Positions 1 through 11,443 of a stretch of 64,000 nucleotides of DNA are shown here, piece by piece. The notes below the pieces were generated by a model. It did not search any database, had not been told where the DNA came from, and saw only the letters and a list, made by a program, of their open reading frames with translations. Every line of letters begins with the position of its first letter. Position 1 is the stretch's first letter. The stretch spans positions 124,001 through 188,000 of the forward strand of contig SAUG01000121.1 of assembly GCA_011316305.1 (NCBI GenBank). The letters run 5' to 3'. Both the position numbers and the translations under genes were made by a program. This DNA is from Rusavskia elegans. Its lineage: Eukaryota; Ascomycota; Lecanoromycetes; Teloschistales; Teloschistaceae.

Positions 1-21
1 CCATGTCCTCAAGCTGCAACA

Positions 22-939
22 ATGTCCTGCATGCTACCAACTTCGAGGCTGGGATATCTCTCCAGCAAAAATTGGCCACCGGTGTTCTTAGCGCCCGCCC
101 TTCTCCCGTACCGTCTGACCCCAGCGGCCTTCTCCACCTCGTCGCCTGTAGCCCAACGCACACCAAGATCAAAGCATGCGCCGCACCCCAATCGAGGTGT
201 GTCAGCACTGCGAAGAACGGGCCTCAGACACCGTGTCGAGATGGACAAGTACCCGTTACCGGTCCCAGTTCTGGACCCGGAAAAGAGATCCAAGGTCGCT
301 GTCGACGAGAAACATGGCCTTTGGGGATTTTTCAGGCCTGACAAGAAAGCACTGAACACGCCAGAAGAGACGGCTGCATTCGGTTTGGCTACACTCCCTA
401 CAGAATCGCGGTAGTGACTAAGCTTGGTTCAGGGAGACCCTGGGTTGTAGAGGAGCTGCGACACAAATCATGGGAGGACCTCCATTCGCTCTGGTGGATA
501 TGTTGCAAGGAACGCAACTTACTGGCAACGCAAGCGTACGAGCGAGACAGGCTTAAAGCCGGGTATGGCGAGGCTGAAATTTTGGATCGCAATCGCGCAG
601 TCAGTCCTTGAACTCGGCTTTGTCGACGACAACCCAGAGCTTACATTTGAGAACAGGTCAGGCAGACGCAGAAGGCGATCAAGCATGCTCTGACGGAGAG
701 ATATTATGCATTCGAGGACGCTCGAAGGGTGGCTGTGGTTGACCCGGAGGTCGATCTTGAAGTCGAGCCTGGCATTCAAGCATACACACCCATCTACTCC
801 GACGTAAGTCTCCCGAATGTTCCTTTGACTTTGTTCGCTGACTATTCAACAGGAGACGGCATTGGAACCAGATTATCTAGCAAATCAGCGGAGCGAGTCG
901 TTCACCAGCGGCTTGAGCAGGTATCCCTTCGACAATTGA
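22..939 (+). CDS. mrpl4: Mitochondrial large-subunit ribosomal protein uL29m (MRPL4)
   Basis: Structural protein of the mitochondrial 54S ribosomal subunit (MRP-L47/uL29m family), at the polypeptide exit. Model: exons 22-382, 433-599, 657-803 and 853-939, joined by three GT-AG introns of 50, 57 and 49 nt, giving 253 aa in one continuous frame, close to the usual fungal length. The first about 45 residues are basic and hydroxylated, as expected of a mitochondrial presequence. The family core is clear: [69 protein letters not shown] and [11 protein letters not shown]. The ATG at 22 has a good context (caacaATG); no stop lies upstream in frame to the window edge, so a slightly longer start cannot be excluded. 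The short last exon (28 aa) is the least certain part. Confidence 0.9.
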
Positions 940-1909
940 TTCTGCAGCCACCTAGTCAGGTGTACGATAAAGCCCGTGCCTTGTTTTCGTATTTGCAGTC
1001 AATCAATCTGGATTGTAAAGACTACTCTTACAGAGATAGAGAATATTAATGACTTTGACTCTTCAACCTTCTTTCTCGAAATAAGTATCTTTACGTATAT
1101 ACTTCTCATATAGCCTTCCACCGCAGCTATAATCAGATCGAGTCGGCATACAGCGACTTCGCATGTATCTTGGAAAGATTGAATCTTCGACATCTCAATC
1201 TATTTGAACTGTTGATATTCTTGGGTTTCCCTCTCGGTACACTACCTGGTGTACGAACATATCACCAGATGAGTTCTATATCGTCCTTTGCAGATCGGGC
1301 TCGTAGGCAAAGGGCGCTGGAGGAGCTGACGCTGCGTAACAAGCAATCAATACTGGGTCTTCGAGGCTCCTTAGGTAGTAGAGCTGAGTAGTAGTCCTTG
1401 CGCAATAGTACTGCGCGCAAGCTGATTAGTTCAAATTTAATCGCGCGAATTCAGCTTGACTTGAATACGGATAATACAAACAGGCAGATAGAATATCTAA
1501 GGGACGGTTGTGGGACTCTACTGCGGAATTGCAAGCGAAGCTTAAGAAATTCGAGGGCGAGCTATATCATTTCCCACTTGAGTCACAGAACTAGTAAAAC
1601 ATACAATGGAACTTTCCACAAATTTTGGCGAATCAACTCATCAAATGACTTGTTGAGCGCTCAAACTACATCAAAAACGGGGCCACAGTGGATTTGATCT
1701 TGGTGTGTGTTTGAGGTGATTTGAGGTGTTTTATTGGCTGACATCTCTCACTTCAGCTCTCCGACCCATTAAACCTTAGGTCGTAGGTCAAGGTTTCCAC
1801 TATATATTCTCCTGATCCTGGGATCTAACTCTCCCTGTGTGTCTGATTTCTTCATTTCCCTCAAATTTGCAGGACGGAATACCCAGGCTTCCACTATCTA
1901 CAACAAGAA
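940..1909. other. Intergenic, MRPL4 to kinase
   Basis: About 970 bp between the MRPL4 stop and the kinase ATG. Small open frames (for example 1170-1391 and 1398-1697) show no family motif. The stretch should hold the MRPL4 3' end and the kinase promoter; nothing specific is seen. Confidence 0.5.
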
Positions 1910-3419
1910 ATGCGCTCTACTATGGTAAGATTGACTACTGCGCTGCAGAAGGGTCAATTACTTGTCGGTCGAACCGGAAGCCAGTATAGGCTCCAGAAAC
2001 TCCTCCACAAAAAGCAACCCAAAATTCTTGGCGGAGGCATATCGCTGGACCAGAATATATGGCTTGCACGGTACGGCTCATTTGAAGTCACCAGGGGGGC
2101 GCGAAAAGTCATTGGGCGCCAAGGCCAAAATGCCTCTGAAACACCCCACCAAAACTCTTAGAGATTCTTACCAGTTTGGACATTAATTAACTACCACTTT
2201 ATAGATTTGATTCTTGTACCACTATGATTTGCTATATAGGCAGAGCGAGCAGCTATTTCAGAGCTTATCCTAGCCTGAAATTACTTTAAGAATTTGGATT
2301 GGGTGGCTCAGGGGTATTTTGGCCTTGGCGCCCAATGACTTTTCGCGCCCCCTGGTGAAGGGGCCGACAGCACTTATCCGCTCATCGACTGACTGTTTAC
2401 AGAGTCGGAGTCGACCCCTACGTAATCAAACCAGTCTCTCCTTATCATTATTCAAAAGCACTTGCGCTTCGCGATGACCTCCCATCGGAAAGCCCTATCC
2501 GCTTTCATGTGGATGGGATCGAGGATGGGCTTGATCATCAAATGGGTCTTGTGTTCCAATATTATACGGCGAATTTTCTTCAGTTCATGCATAGTGGACC
2601 CGTTTCGAGGAAACAGGTGAAACGGATATTGAAGGATGTTTTAAAAGCCATCGCAGTCTGCCACAAATATGATTGGGTTCATGGTGGTGAGTAAAACATT
2701 CGATCTATTTTCGTGACGAACAATCGAGGTAGATATACTGATGTTTGTCATGTCGACTGACGATAGATATCAAGCCCAGTAATATCATGATCTCCTACGA
2801 GACAGCACCAGACGGTTCAAGGAACATCCAAGATGTTGCGCTGATAGATATCGAAGGTGCTGTCTTACTAATGCCAGGTCAAGTATTCTCTGGCTGGCAG
2901 GTGGGTAATGTAATGTGGCGGAGCCCCGAAGCTCAAGCGGGTATCAATGTCGGCATACCAACGGACATCTGGTCTTTTGGTGTGACAGTAAGCGCCCTCA
3001 TCTCGGTCATCCAATACAAATGCTCTTCAGCATCAGGTACGGGAATCTGCCCAACAACGAGCTAATGATACCAATAGGCCCTGTACGGCATCACCAAACT
3101 CGTCATCTTCGCCTATGACAAGCTCGACGAGGGTGTTGCACCGGAGGTCGAAGTGCTTTCAAACCAGATCTCCTTTTTCGGACCTATCCCATTGGGTCTC
3201 CTGCAGCTCATGGGTGACGGTCCTTGGGGTCAGCTCATGTTCGACCTCAACAATGCTTTCGACAAGGACAACCCTCCCCAGCCTTTTTTCATGTGGGAAC
3301 ATGTCGAAGGGCTGGAACCTGGTGATATCGAGTTTATCCTCCGTGCCATGAAATTAGATCCAGAGCAGAGGCCTACTGCGGAGGAATTGTTAGAGGATCC
3401 GTGGTTCACTGTTCGCTGA
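1910..3419 (+). CDS. Fungal protein kinase-like protein
   Basis: Exons 1910-2070, 2403-2686, 2767-2987 and 3078-3419 splice into a continuous 335-aa frame. Kinase motifs: VGRTGSQYRLQKLL and IWLAR in the N lobe, a candidate ATP-binding lysine in YVIKPV, catalytic loop HGDIKPSN, a DIEGA motif where most kinases have DFG, WRSPEA in the APE position, and DIWSFGVT of helix F. The last exon ends in LDPEQRPTAEELLEDPWF, the usual subdomain XI. The family resembles the many small Ser/Thr kinase-like proteins of Pezizomycotina, often expanded and of unknown substrate. Intron 1 (2071-2402, 332 nt) is unusually long because a MITE sits in it; its branch site and 3' site (ctgactgtttacag) are intact, so the gene may still be expressed. 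Catalytic activity is inferred, not shown, given the DFG variant. Confidence 0.8.
2088..2358. mobile_element. MITE with about 45-bp terminal inverted repeats
   Basis: The left end (from 2088) starts TCACCAGGGGGGCGCGAAAA and the right end, read in reverse complement from 2358, starts TCACCAGGGGGCGCGAAAAG. The match runs about 45 bp to CCAAAATgCC/CCAAAATaCC with one indel and one mismatch. Length is 271 bp, with no coding capacity. Target duplication is not clear: AG on both sides, or TGAAG overlapping the ends. The ends are nearly identical and not RIP-mutated. The element lies wholly inside kinase intron 1. Confidence 0.75.
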
Positions 3420-3656
3420 AACGGAGAATACGGGTCCCGGATTTCCCCGGTTTGTGGACAGGCTTTCATGGGCTGGGAGCTCGATAGGGCATCACGAAAG
3501 TATCAAGGCAGATGGGCTGTATGCTTGAATGATGCAAGTTCATTGCTTCACCTGTTCAGTTGTTAAGGCTACCAATGATACTCAGTGCAACCAAATTCAC
3601 TTTTACCCACCATCGTCCCCTCGACTTGCCACGCTCTTCAGACACCTTGAATCACC
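3420..3656. other. Convergent intergenic region, kinase and cyclophilin
   Basis: About 240 bp between two genes whose 3' ends face each other. It presumably holds both polyadenylation regions. No other feature is seen. Confidence 0.4.
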
Positions 3657-4592
3657 TTACAAAGCCCCCGATTTCACGATCGTCACCTTGGAGCTGGTTT
3701 TCCTAGAGGTTTCGGGTAGGTCAGTCGATGTATCGATGGGCACGACAATGGGTGAAAGAGGGAGGGGAGGGGACTCTGCTTACCCGCTTTGAGACCCAAC
3801 ATCTTCGATGGCTTTGACGTATTCCTGCCCTGACACCACTTCCCCGAAAACGGTGTGCTTGCCGTTGAGATGCGGGGTGGGGACCGTGGTGATGAAGAAT
3901 TGGGAGCCGTTGCTGTATGGGAGGTTGGGTTAGTAGTGTGATTGTGAGGAGGTGAGAGGGAAGGGTGGAGAGGGGAATACGAACGTGTTGGGTCCCGCGT
4001 TTGCCATGCTGAATGAGGTGGATGGGTTAGTCATTGCTTTCTGGGGGTGAGAGGGGGGGTGGGGTACACACGAGAGCAAATAGGGACGATCGTGCTTGCG
4101 GACGAAGTTCTCGTCGTTGAACTTGTTGCCGTAGATTGATTTCCCGCCGGTGCCCTGTGTTTTACATATATCAGTTGCTGTGCTTTGAAATCATTTGGGT
4201 GAGGTAACGTGAAGAGTGGAGATGTAATGCATTGGTTAGTTGAAATGATATAACTAATAACAACTTACATTGCCAGCAGTGAAATCACCACCCTGAAGCA
4301 TGAAGCCGGGGATAACACGGTGGAAACTGGAACCCTGGTATCCGAAGCCCTTCTCGCCGGTGCAGAGGGCGCGGAAGTTCTCGGCTGTTTTGGGGACGAC
4401 GTCGTAGTAGAGGTCGAAGACGATTCTGGCGGGTGGGCCGTCGTTGACGGTGACGTCGAAGTAGACCTGGGGCGAGGAGCCGCTGGTGGTGGGTGCTCCG
4501 GTTGGTGCTCCGGTGGAGGAGGATTGCTGGGCGGGAGCATCAGACTTGTCGTCGCCGAACTTGGCTTTCATCTTGTTCATGAATCCGGACAT
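3657..4592 (-). CDS. Cyclophilin-type peptidyl-prolyl cis-trans isomerase
   Basis: Catalyses cis-trans isomerisation of Xaa-Pro bonds; the family binds cyclosporin. Minus-strand exons 4592-4269, 4154-4072, 4008-3985, 3912-3784 and 3702-3657 give 201 aa. Hallmarks are [70 protein letters not shown] and the C terminus [14 protein letters not shown]. The active-site arginine (FHRVI), the QGGDFT loop and the FFITT strand are all present, so it should be active. The oddity is a roughly 40-residue N-terminal extension, [18 protein letters not shown] followed by a Ser/Thr/Ala/Pro-rich linker, absent from the minimal about 165-aa cytosolic forms. No membrane segment or clear signal peptide is visible, so location is uncertain. 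A 24-nt exon (4008-3985) is among the shortest here. Confidence 0.9.
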
Positions 4593-5134
4593 CTTGACGG
4601 GCAGTTATCAGTGTGGTACGGATTGATGGGTTTGTGGGAGGACTGCAGGTTGTCTGATTGATATTGGATGGATGACGTGAGGTTGAAGTTTCTGGCCAGA
4701 TGGTGGGGGAGGGGGCTCTTGGCGTTGGACCCTGGATTTGAAACACTAGCGCCGCGTAAGAACCGCTTCTGACACGTCGGATCGCTGTTTTGGATTTCGT
4801 GGTATTGATGGTGTGACATTGTTAATGCGACGACGATAATGGGACTATGCGATGTGAGGTATCCTTGACTGTCGGATCACCTTCCTCGATGACGAATGCA
4901 CACATTGAAAACACGATCACCCGTTATGCCATGGTTGATACTTCACACAAATCCTTGTTTGCTGCTAAGAATTGATTGCGCTGTGTCTACAAAGCCACGT
5001 ATCTTACAGCACCAAGAGTAAACCGAAAGATGTAGGTAGAGCTTATATTAAGGTTATTTGCAACCTAGCTTGATGTCTTACAACCGAGTGGGTCAAAGGA
5101 AATGGGAGTTATGGTTTGGTTCCGGTGACTCGAT
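4593..5134. other. Cyclophilin upstream region
   Basis: About 540 bp between the cyclophilin start and the transposon target duplication. It should contain the cyclophilin promoter; no other gene is supported. Confidence 0.4.
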
Positions 5135-8100
5135 ATGTTCTCGGGTCTTGCTATCCGCACAGGCATCGGAGTCTGCGCGCACAGGCATCGGAGTCTGCGC
5201 GCACAGGCATCGGAGTCTGCGCGCACAGGCATTTGAGTCATAAACGCCGGGGCAGAGGTACTTGATCTATAGTAACGATATTACTACGCGGCAAGTACCT
5301 AGGACTATAATAATACGGGAAAGCTATATTAGCTATATAGGGATCCTGTATATAATATATAAACGCTATATATAGGAATTTAGAAACTATATATTAAATA
5401 CTATATACGAATTATAGTTGTTTAGTATATACGTATATAAATTCTACTATTCCGTCTACTCCGCCTATTAATTCTATAATAATAACCTGATTATTATAAT
5501 ATAATATAGATATAGAGGGACTATATATATAAATATTAGATATTTTTTTATATATATATTAACAAGGCTTTATAGTTAAATAATTAAAATTCCGTCGCTA
5601 GAAAATTAAAGATATATATATTCGAATTCTATATTCATCGATTTAAATTTTCTAGCCTAAAGGATAATTTTCTATACGACGGTTCCGAGCTATAGCGATA
5701 AAGTTAATAATAATAAAGTCTAATTAATAGGCCTATATATTATAATACCGATAATATTTATATTATATAAAAAGTTCTAGCTAATATATTATTCGAATAG
5801 AATCTAATAAAATCTTTTTTTACTAATATACTACTTTAGAAGATATATATATACGTAGCGAACAAGTAGAAGATAATAATAGCTCGTTAGAATCTAATAG
5901 AGGTAGTATCTATTAGTAATATCCGTTAGATAATAGTCGATATAAAATTTACCGACCAGTTTTTTATCTTTAATTCTAAACTAGTTATATATTCGGATAT
6001 TAAAGCCGGATAGCTGGACCTATATTCTAGATAGAAAAAATTTTATAAATCTTTTTAATTTTAATACCTAGCCCGATTAGTATAGATATTTTAAATAATC
6101 TAGAGTAAAATTTTATCTAGCTACCCGATCCCGACGTTTTCGTTTTAGGATTAGGACGGCGCCTATATATAAACCCTTCCTAAAAGATAGTCCGAAGGTA
6201 TTAACTAAAGAAAAAGCTAATAGTTATAGGTTTTCCTAAAAAAATTTAATAATTTTCGGCGTAGATAAACTATTTTATAGGCGACTATTCTAATTCCGGC
6301 TTCCCCGGAAATATAAAAAGCTGGATATTAATATTTCTATTTTAAAAGATATTCCTATTCTTTAAAGAAATAGATAAAGCCGTATAGATATTTATTATTA
6401 ATTTTTAATAAAGTTAAAAAAAAGTTATAAAATTAGATAAAGTAGATTAATTTAATTAATATAGGCTAAATTATTAAAGAAAATTTTTTAATTAACTCGT
6501 TTTATTTTTCAAGGTCCAGTTTTATAGTAGAGCTTTATATAGGATCGGATTACTAAAATATAACTAAAATTATTTAATACTATTATATAATTTCTATTAC
6601 TTATATAGTTAAACTTTATATATATAGTATTTAGACTTTATTAAATACTATTAATTAATCTAGAAATTATAAAAATCGAATCGGATTTAAATTTAATATA
6701 GAATATATAAAAATCTTAAATTTTACGCCAGTAAATTTAACGTTCTTTAATAGAGAACTCCGTATATTATTCTATCGAAAATTCCTTTTCTTTAACTATT
6801 TATTATAACCTTATACCGTATATCTACTATATAAAATTTAAAGCCGAAACTTTTATATCTTTTAGCTCTATATCTATACTATTAGATATAAAAAGATCTA
6901 TTATATACGACTAGTATTCGGTAAACAGTACCTTTTTAATATTATTTACTTCGATCCTGAAAAATATTTTACTACTAAAAATTTCTAGAAAAACCTTTTA
7001 TCCGAATAATATTAGATATTTAAATTAAATTCTTATATAAATTTTAATAATATTACTAGGTTTATTATATATAAATTTAGTTTAAATTCGTATATACTTA
7101 TTACGCTATATATTTTTATCGAGAATTCGCTTATAGATTTTATCGGCGATCTCTATTATATATTTTTATTATTTAGATTAATTCTAAAATTTCTTCTAGA
7201 TTTCTTTTTTATAGAGCTCTTCTATAATATATCTAATATAGGACTTTAAAGCTTTTTTTTCGTTCTACCTTTTTCTTTTCTAGCTTACGCTAGTTTTTTT
7301 TTCTTTTCTATCTCTTTCCGTTCCTCTTTTAGTATAGCTATTTTTACTATAGATAGCCCAATCTCTTTTATCTTTATATATATAGTCAGTATAATAATAG
7401 GAAGCCGAAAGAGCTAGAGCGGGAAAAGATAGAAAGGTATTTATAAGGAAGGAAATTACTATAGAGAAAATAGATACGGCGGAAAAGATAGCTACTAGAT
7501 AAAAGGCGGAAGAAATTAAAAAAACTATATATTAGATATATAATCGAAAGATAGGAGGTCGTCGAATATATTATTATCGAAAAGAAAGAGGTCTAGGTTA
7601 GAAAGGCCTACTAGTATAGATAGAGAAAAAGGTAATTCTAGTACCTAAACTAGTATAATTAAAGGTTTATCTCTAGAGTTTATTAGTAAATAGATATATA
7701 ATATAGTAAGATATACTTTAAATCTATCTAATCTATTATTAATAATCCTAGATATCGTCGAAGAAGTTAAAATAGAGATTTATCGAAATAACGATACGCC
7801 GCCGGCGCTATTTATAGTAGAGGTTTATTATATAATATCTCCGTTCCTCTATTTCTACTATTTCGAACTCTACTTTTTTTTTTTTTTTCTAATTTATATC
7901 GACTTCCGCTTTAATCCTTTTAAATATATAGGGGTATTTTTTTATACTATTTTCCGCTATTCGTCGTTTTATTACTGCCGATAGTCTTTCTTTCCTATTT
8001 AACTTAACTCGAGACTCTATAACTTTTACGGAAAGCGGTTTTACCGGCGACAGATTATTATATCTATCCTCGTTATTATTAAGCCGTAGAAAGTCTTTAT

Positions 8101-10313
8101 AGCAAATAGGTCGGGGGTTATAGTACTAGTAGAAATAAATATCCTATAGGTAGAGAGTCTCCCGATTATCTAATAGCGATAGAATTATTTAATCGATTTC
8201 GTATTTATAGGAAAGGTCTAAATTCCGGCGAAATACGCCTATATATTAACCGAGAGATTTATTATTTTTATTTATTACTATTTAGTATTAGTATTAAATC
8301 TCCTTTAATATATATAGCGAGATTTCGTAATTTAGAAACGCGAATAGAAAATATTAATAATACTAATAGTAATAGACCTTCGCTTTAGTAAAGGTAATTT
8401 TAAAATTCCTTAGTTAATCTTTTACTAGCCCGTTAATCTAGTCGATAACTACTTTAAAGTCGCCTTTAAATAAATTTAAACGATTCTTTAATAGGTAATA
8501 AATACTTTCTATACGACTAGTAACTCTAGTACCGAAAGTAAAGAGACGGTCTATATAGTAATAAACTACTTTCTCTATATATAGTACGAGCTATATAGTA
8601 TAGATATTATCTACTAGTTCTAGAATATTTTCGGAATAGCGGTCTTTAAATTCTTATTATATAATATAGTATTTCTCTTTAATTAATATATTAATAACAG
8701 ATTTCTATACCCGCTAGTAAAAGATATAGTTTCCGACTAGCTAGTTCTTTTTTGCTAGGCCTTCTATCTATTTTAGAAAAAGGTATTTCTTTTTAATCTT
8801 TGCCTATATATTTTTCTTATAATACTAGTAGTAAATAAAGTTAATAGTAAAAGGAAATACGGTATTAAAAGCGTTAATAAAAACGTTTTTTTTATTAGTA
8901 ACGGCTATAGAAGGATTAGGAATATTATAAATAATAAGAATTTCCTTTAATTATTCTATAATCTATATATAATCTTCTTCTTTTTTATAATTAAAAAAAT
9001 AGTAGCTAACTATAAAGATTATATATAGAGTCGTTATATTTTAGATTAATAGAAGTAGTAGGTTATAGCGATTAGTTTTATAGATATAATCTATAAGGAG
9101 GACTTAGTAGTTATTTTATAGAAGTTCTATTAATTTTCGGTAATAGAAAAAAAGATATATAATCCGACCTTCTTCGTCTTATTTTTTAAATAACTACTAT
9201 TTACTAGTAGCCTCTAGTTTTTAAACGATATATTATATAGTAGATAAAAATCCTAATCGTATACTATATATCTACTATTTAGTATTATAGAGATCTTTGC
9301 CGTTAATAAAATATTCTTTCTCTTCTATCTCTATTTTACTTTTTAAACTGGTAAAAAATTATTCTATAGTTCCTCCGTTTCTAAAATATATATCTAGATC
9401 TTTTTTAATATTATTTATTATCGTTTAAATCCGGTAAAAATATAACTTTTCGGATTCTAAAAGTTTATATATATATATAGGATTTCGTATAGTTACTTTC
9501 TATCTATTAGACTTTTTCTAATAAACGGCTATAACGTTAAAAGGGTAACTATATTTAATTTAAGTTACCTCGCGATATCTATAGCTTTTAGATACGCGTT
9601 TTTTCTTTCGGGTATAAATAAAATATACTATATAGAATATACTATTATATTTATTAACCCGCTTTTTAATAAAAGTATAGTTTTCGCCCTTTATATATTT
9701 ATTAAAATCTCGTATTACTATATCGAGAGTAGAATATATAATATCTTTATCTAGAGGTTATAGAACTATATTATATACGAAATAGTAAAGAAACAGTTAA
9801 ATTCGTTAATTTAGAGCCGGAAGAAAAAGTTAGTATATTATTACTACTATTAGAATTTATATATAGAATCAGATTAAATATATTCTAGATATATAAATTT
9901 TTTTTAAAATTTTTAATAATAGGATATTTTCTACGATTAAAACGAAATTAGTTTAAAGGATTCTAATATAATATAAATAGCTCGCGTAAACTAGATCTTT
10001 TTGAATCCTATTATCTAGACCTAGTACTATCGAATATAAATTTCGTTGCTAATAGGACCGAGTTATAGATATATAGTATAGGACGAAAGAAAATAGTTAA
10101 AAAAAAAAGATCTTAAGAATAATCCGGCGGTACAGAGTTAGAAGTATTAAAAAGCGCTAAAGATCTAAAGGAACAGTACCGGCGGCTTCGTAAAGGTTAC
10201 TATAAGATTAGGCGTAAAGGCTACGCTATATCAGGTATCGTCTCGCGTTTATAACTCAAATGCCTGTACGCGCAGACTCCGATGCCTGTGCGGATAGCAA
10301 GACCCATGTTCTC
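5135..10313. mobile_element. RIP-degraded class II transposon with 8-bp TSD
   Basis: The target duplication ATGTTCTC is at 5135-5142 and 10306-10313, so the element is 5143-10305 (5163 bp). Both ends begin GGGTCTTGCTATCCGCACAG in inverted orientation and stay similar through ATAAACGC. The interior is AT-rich, without CpA/TpG and without a long ORF on either strand, which fits saturating RIP. An 8-bp duplication is typical of hAT and also of P, Merlin and Zisupton/KDZ elements; no transposase motif survives clearly enough to choose. The GGG terminus is atypical for hAT (usually CAG or TAG). Orientation is unknown. Confidence 0.8.
5157..5239 (+). repeat. 22-bp subterminal tandem repeat, left transposon end
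   Basis: Three exact head-to-tail copies of a 22-bp unit (5157-5178, 5179-5200, 5201-5222), starting GCACAGGCATCGGAG and ending TCTGCGC, then a partial copy at 5223-5239. The opposite end (about 10261-10295) has one full and one partial copy. Such subterminal arrays often serve as transposase-binding sites (inference). These copies are not RIP-mutated, unlike the interior. Confidence 0.85.
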
Positions 10314-10516
10314 AATAGCTTTCGTTACTCGCTCTCTTGTTTACATCAGCTTCACATGCCATTCGGCGTCGATGCGGGGTCCCTCCAGCCTTCGAAAACT
10401 TGTATATCGAGGTGTCGATGTAGTGTCGATGTAGTTACAACAGATGAAAGAGGTATGGCCTTTCAATGCAACAGTCCATCCGGTCAAAGAGCACTTGTTT
10501 GAAATCTAATCCCTGC
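10314..10516. other. Short flank between transposon and SDR gene
   Basis: About 200 bp of unmutated sequence to the right of the transposon target duplication, presumably the 3' flank of the dehydrogenase gene. No feature is seen. Confidence 0.4.
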
Positions 10517-11443
10517 TTATTTCTTCCTCTTCTCTTCCTCCCACCTCTCCCTCATGATCGGCACCACTATGCTCGTCGTCACACTCATCGGCATCCATCC
10601 CAAAAACGCCAACTGCACGGCATGCCAGAAATATCCCACCACAATCGCCCTCCCACATCCAATCCGGGCTAAACTCGCCTTAGCCATCGTACTCCCCGCG
10701 GGCGTGAACAATGATACAGGCGCTGTGTTCTGTGCGGCTTCCGTGACGGCTGCGACGGAGATGCAGAGGATTTCGATCTTGGATGCAAGATTCTCGGCGA
10801 CCATCTCGACATTCAGGCAGCTGCTCATGGCTTGGTTGCAAGCTTTTGAGCCGCCGTAGATGGAGGCATAGGGGGCGAAGGTGCTGGCTGCCGAGCCGAT
10901 ATTGAGGATCAAAGAGCGGCCTCTGGATGCGGCGAATCGCGGGAGGAGGGAACGGGTGAGCTGGGCGGGGAAGCGCGCATTGCAGTTTAGAGAAGAGTCG
11001 ACCTGGTCTGGTGATGTGTTGGTCAACGGTTGGACGATCTGCCCGCCGGCAACGTTGTTGACGAGGATGGTTAGGTGAATGTCGTCAAAGCTAGAGACAA
11101 GGTCAGAGATTTGGCGGTGGGTGGCGAAGGAAGCATCGAGAACGGCGGTGCGGAATTCGCGTTGGGGAAACTGCTGACGGAGGGTGGAGACTACATTTTC
11201 GAGTTTGCTGGGGTTGCGGCCGTGGAGGATGACGTTGAAGCCGTTGCGGGCGAGCTCAGCGGCGAGACATTTGCCAATACCATTGCTAGCTCCGGTCACG
11301 AGCGCCCACGGTTCTTCGCCGTAGTGATACTGAGAGAGGGAGGAAGGGCGGAGGTAGAGGTAGATGAAGCGGGAGAAGCGGAGAAAGAGGAAAACAATGG
11401 TGGCGATACCAACGCCCGTGGGAATGATGAATGCAATAGCCAT
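10517..11443 (-). CDS. Short-chain dehydrogenase/reductase, ketoacyl-CoA reductase-like
   Basis: Single-exon gene of 308 aa. A hydrophobic N-terminal segment (about residues 1-30) precedes the Rossmann fold: cofactor motif TGASNGIGK, NNVAGG, LNIGSAAS and the catalytic YGGSK (Y-x3-K). The C terminus ends EEEKRKK, resembling a dilysine ER-retrieval signal. This layout matches 17-beta-HSD12/Ifa38-type 3-ketoacyl-CoA reductases and related ER sterol or fatty-acid SDRs, so an ER-membrane NADPH-dependent ketoreductase is likely; the substrate is not evident. NNVAGG replaces the more usual NNAG(M/I). The gene stands alone between two RIP-mutated transposons, yet its frame and motifs are intact and its base composition is normal. 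The ATG at 11443 is the first in frame before the membrane segment. Confidence 0.85.
   Translation of the reverse strand: MAIAFIIPTGVGIATIVFLFLRFSRFIYLYLRPSSLSQYHYGEEPWALVTGASNGIGKCLAAELARNGFNVILHGRNPSKLENVVSTLRQQFPQREFRTAVLDASFATHRQISDLVSSFDDIHLTILVNNVAGGQIVQPLTNTSPDQVDSSLNCNARFPAQLTRSLLPRFAASRGRSLILNIGSAASTFAPYASIYGGSKACNQAMSSCLNVEMVAENLASKIEILCISVAAVTEAAQNTAPVSLFTPAGSTMAKASLARIGCGRAIVVGYFWHAVQLAFLGWMPMSVTTSIVVPIMRERWEEEKRKK

Noticed and set aside
1910..2403. Kinase gene considered disrupted by the MITE
   Set aside because: The flanking exons splice in frame around the element with canonical sites, so disruption is not supported.
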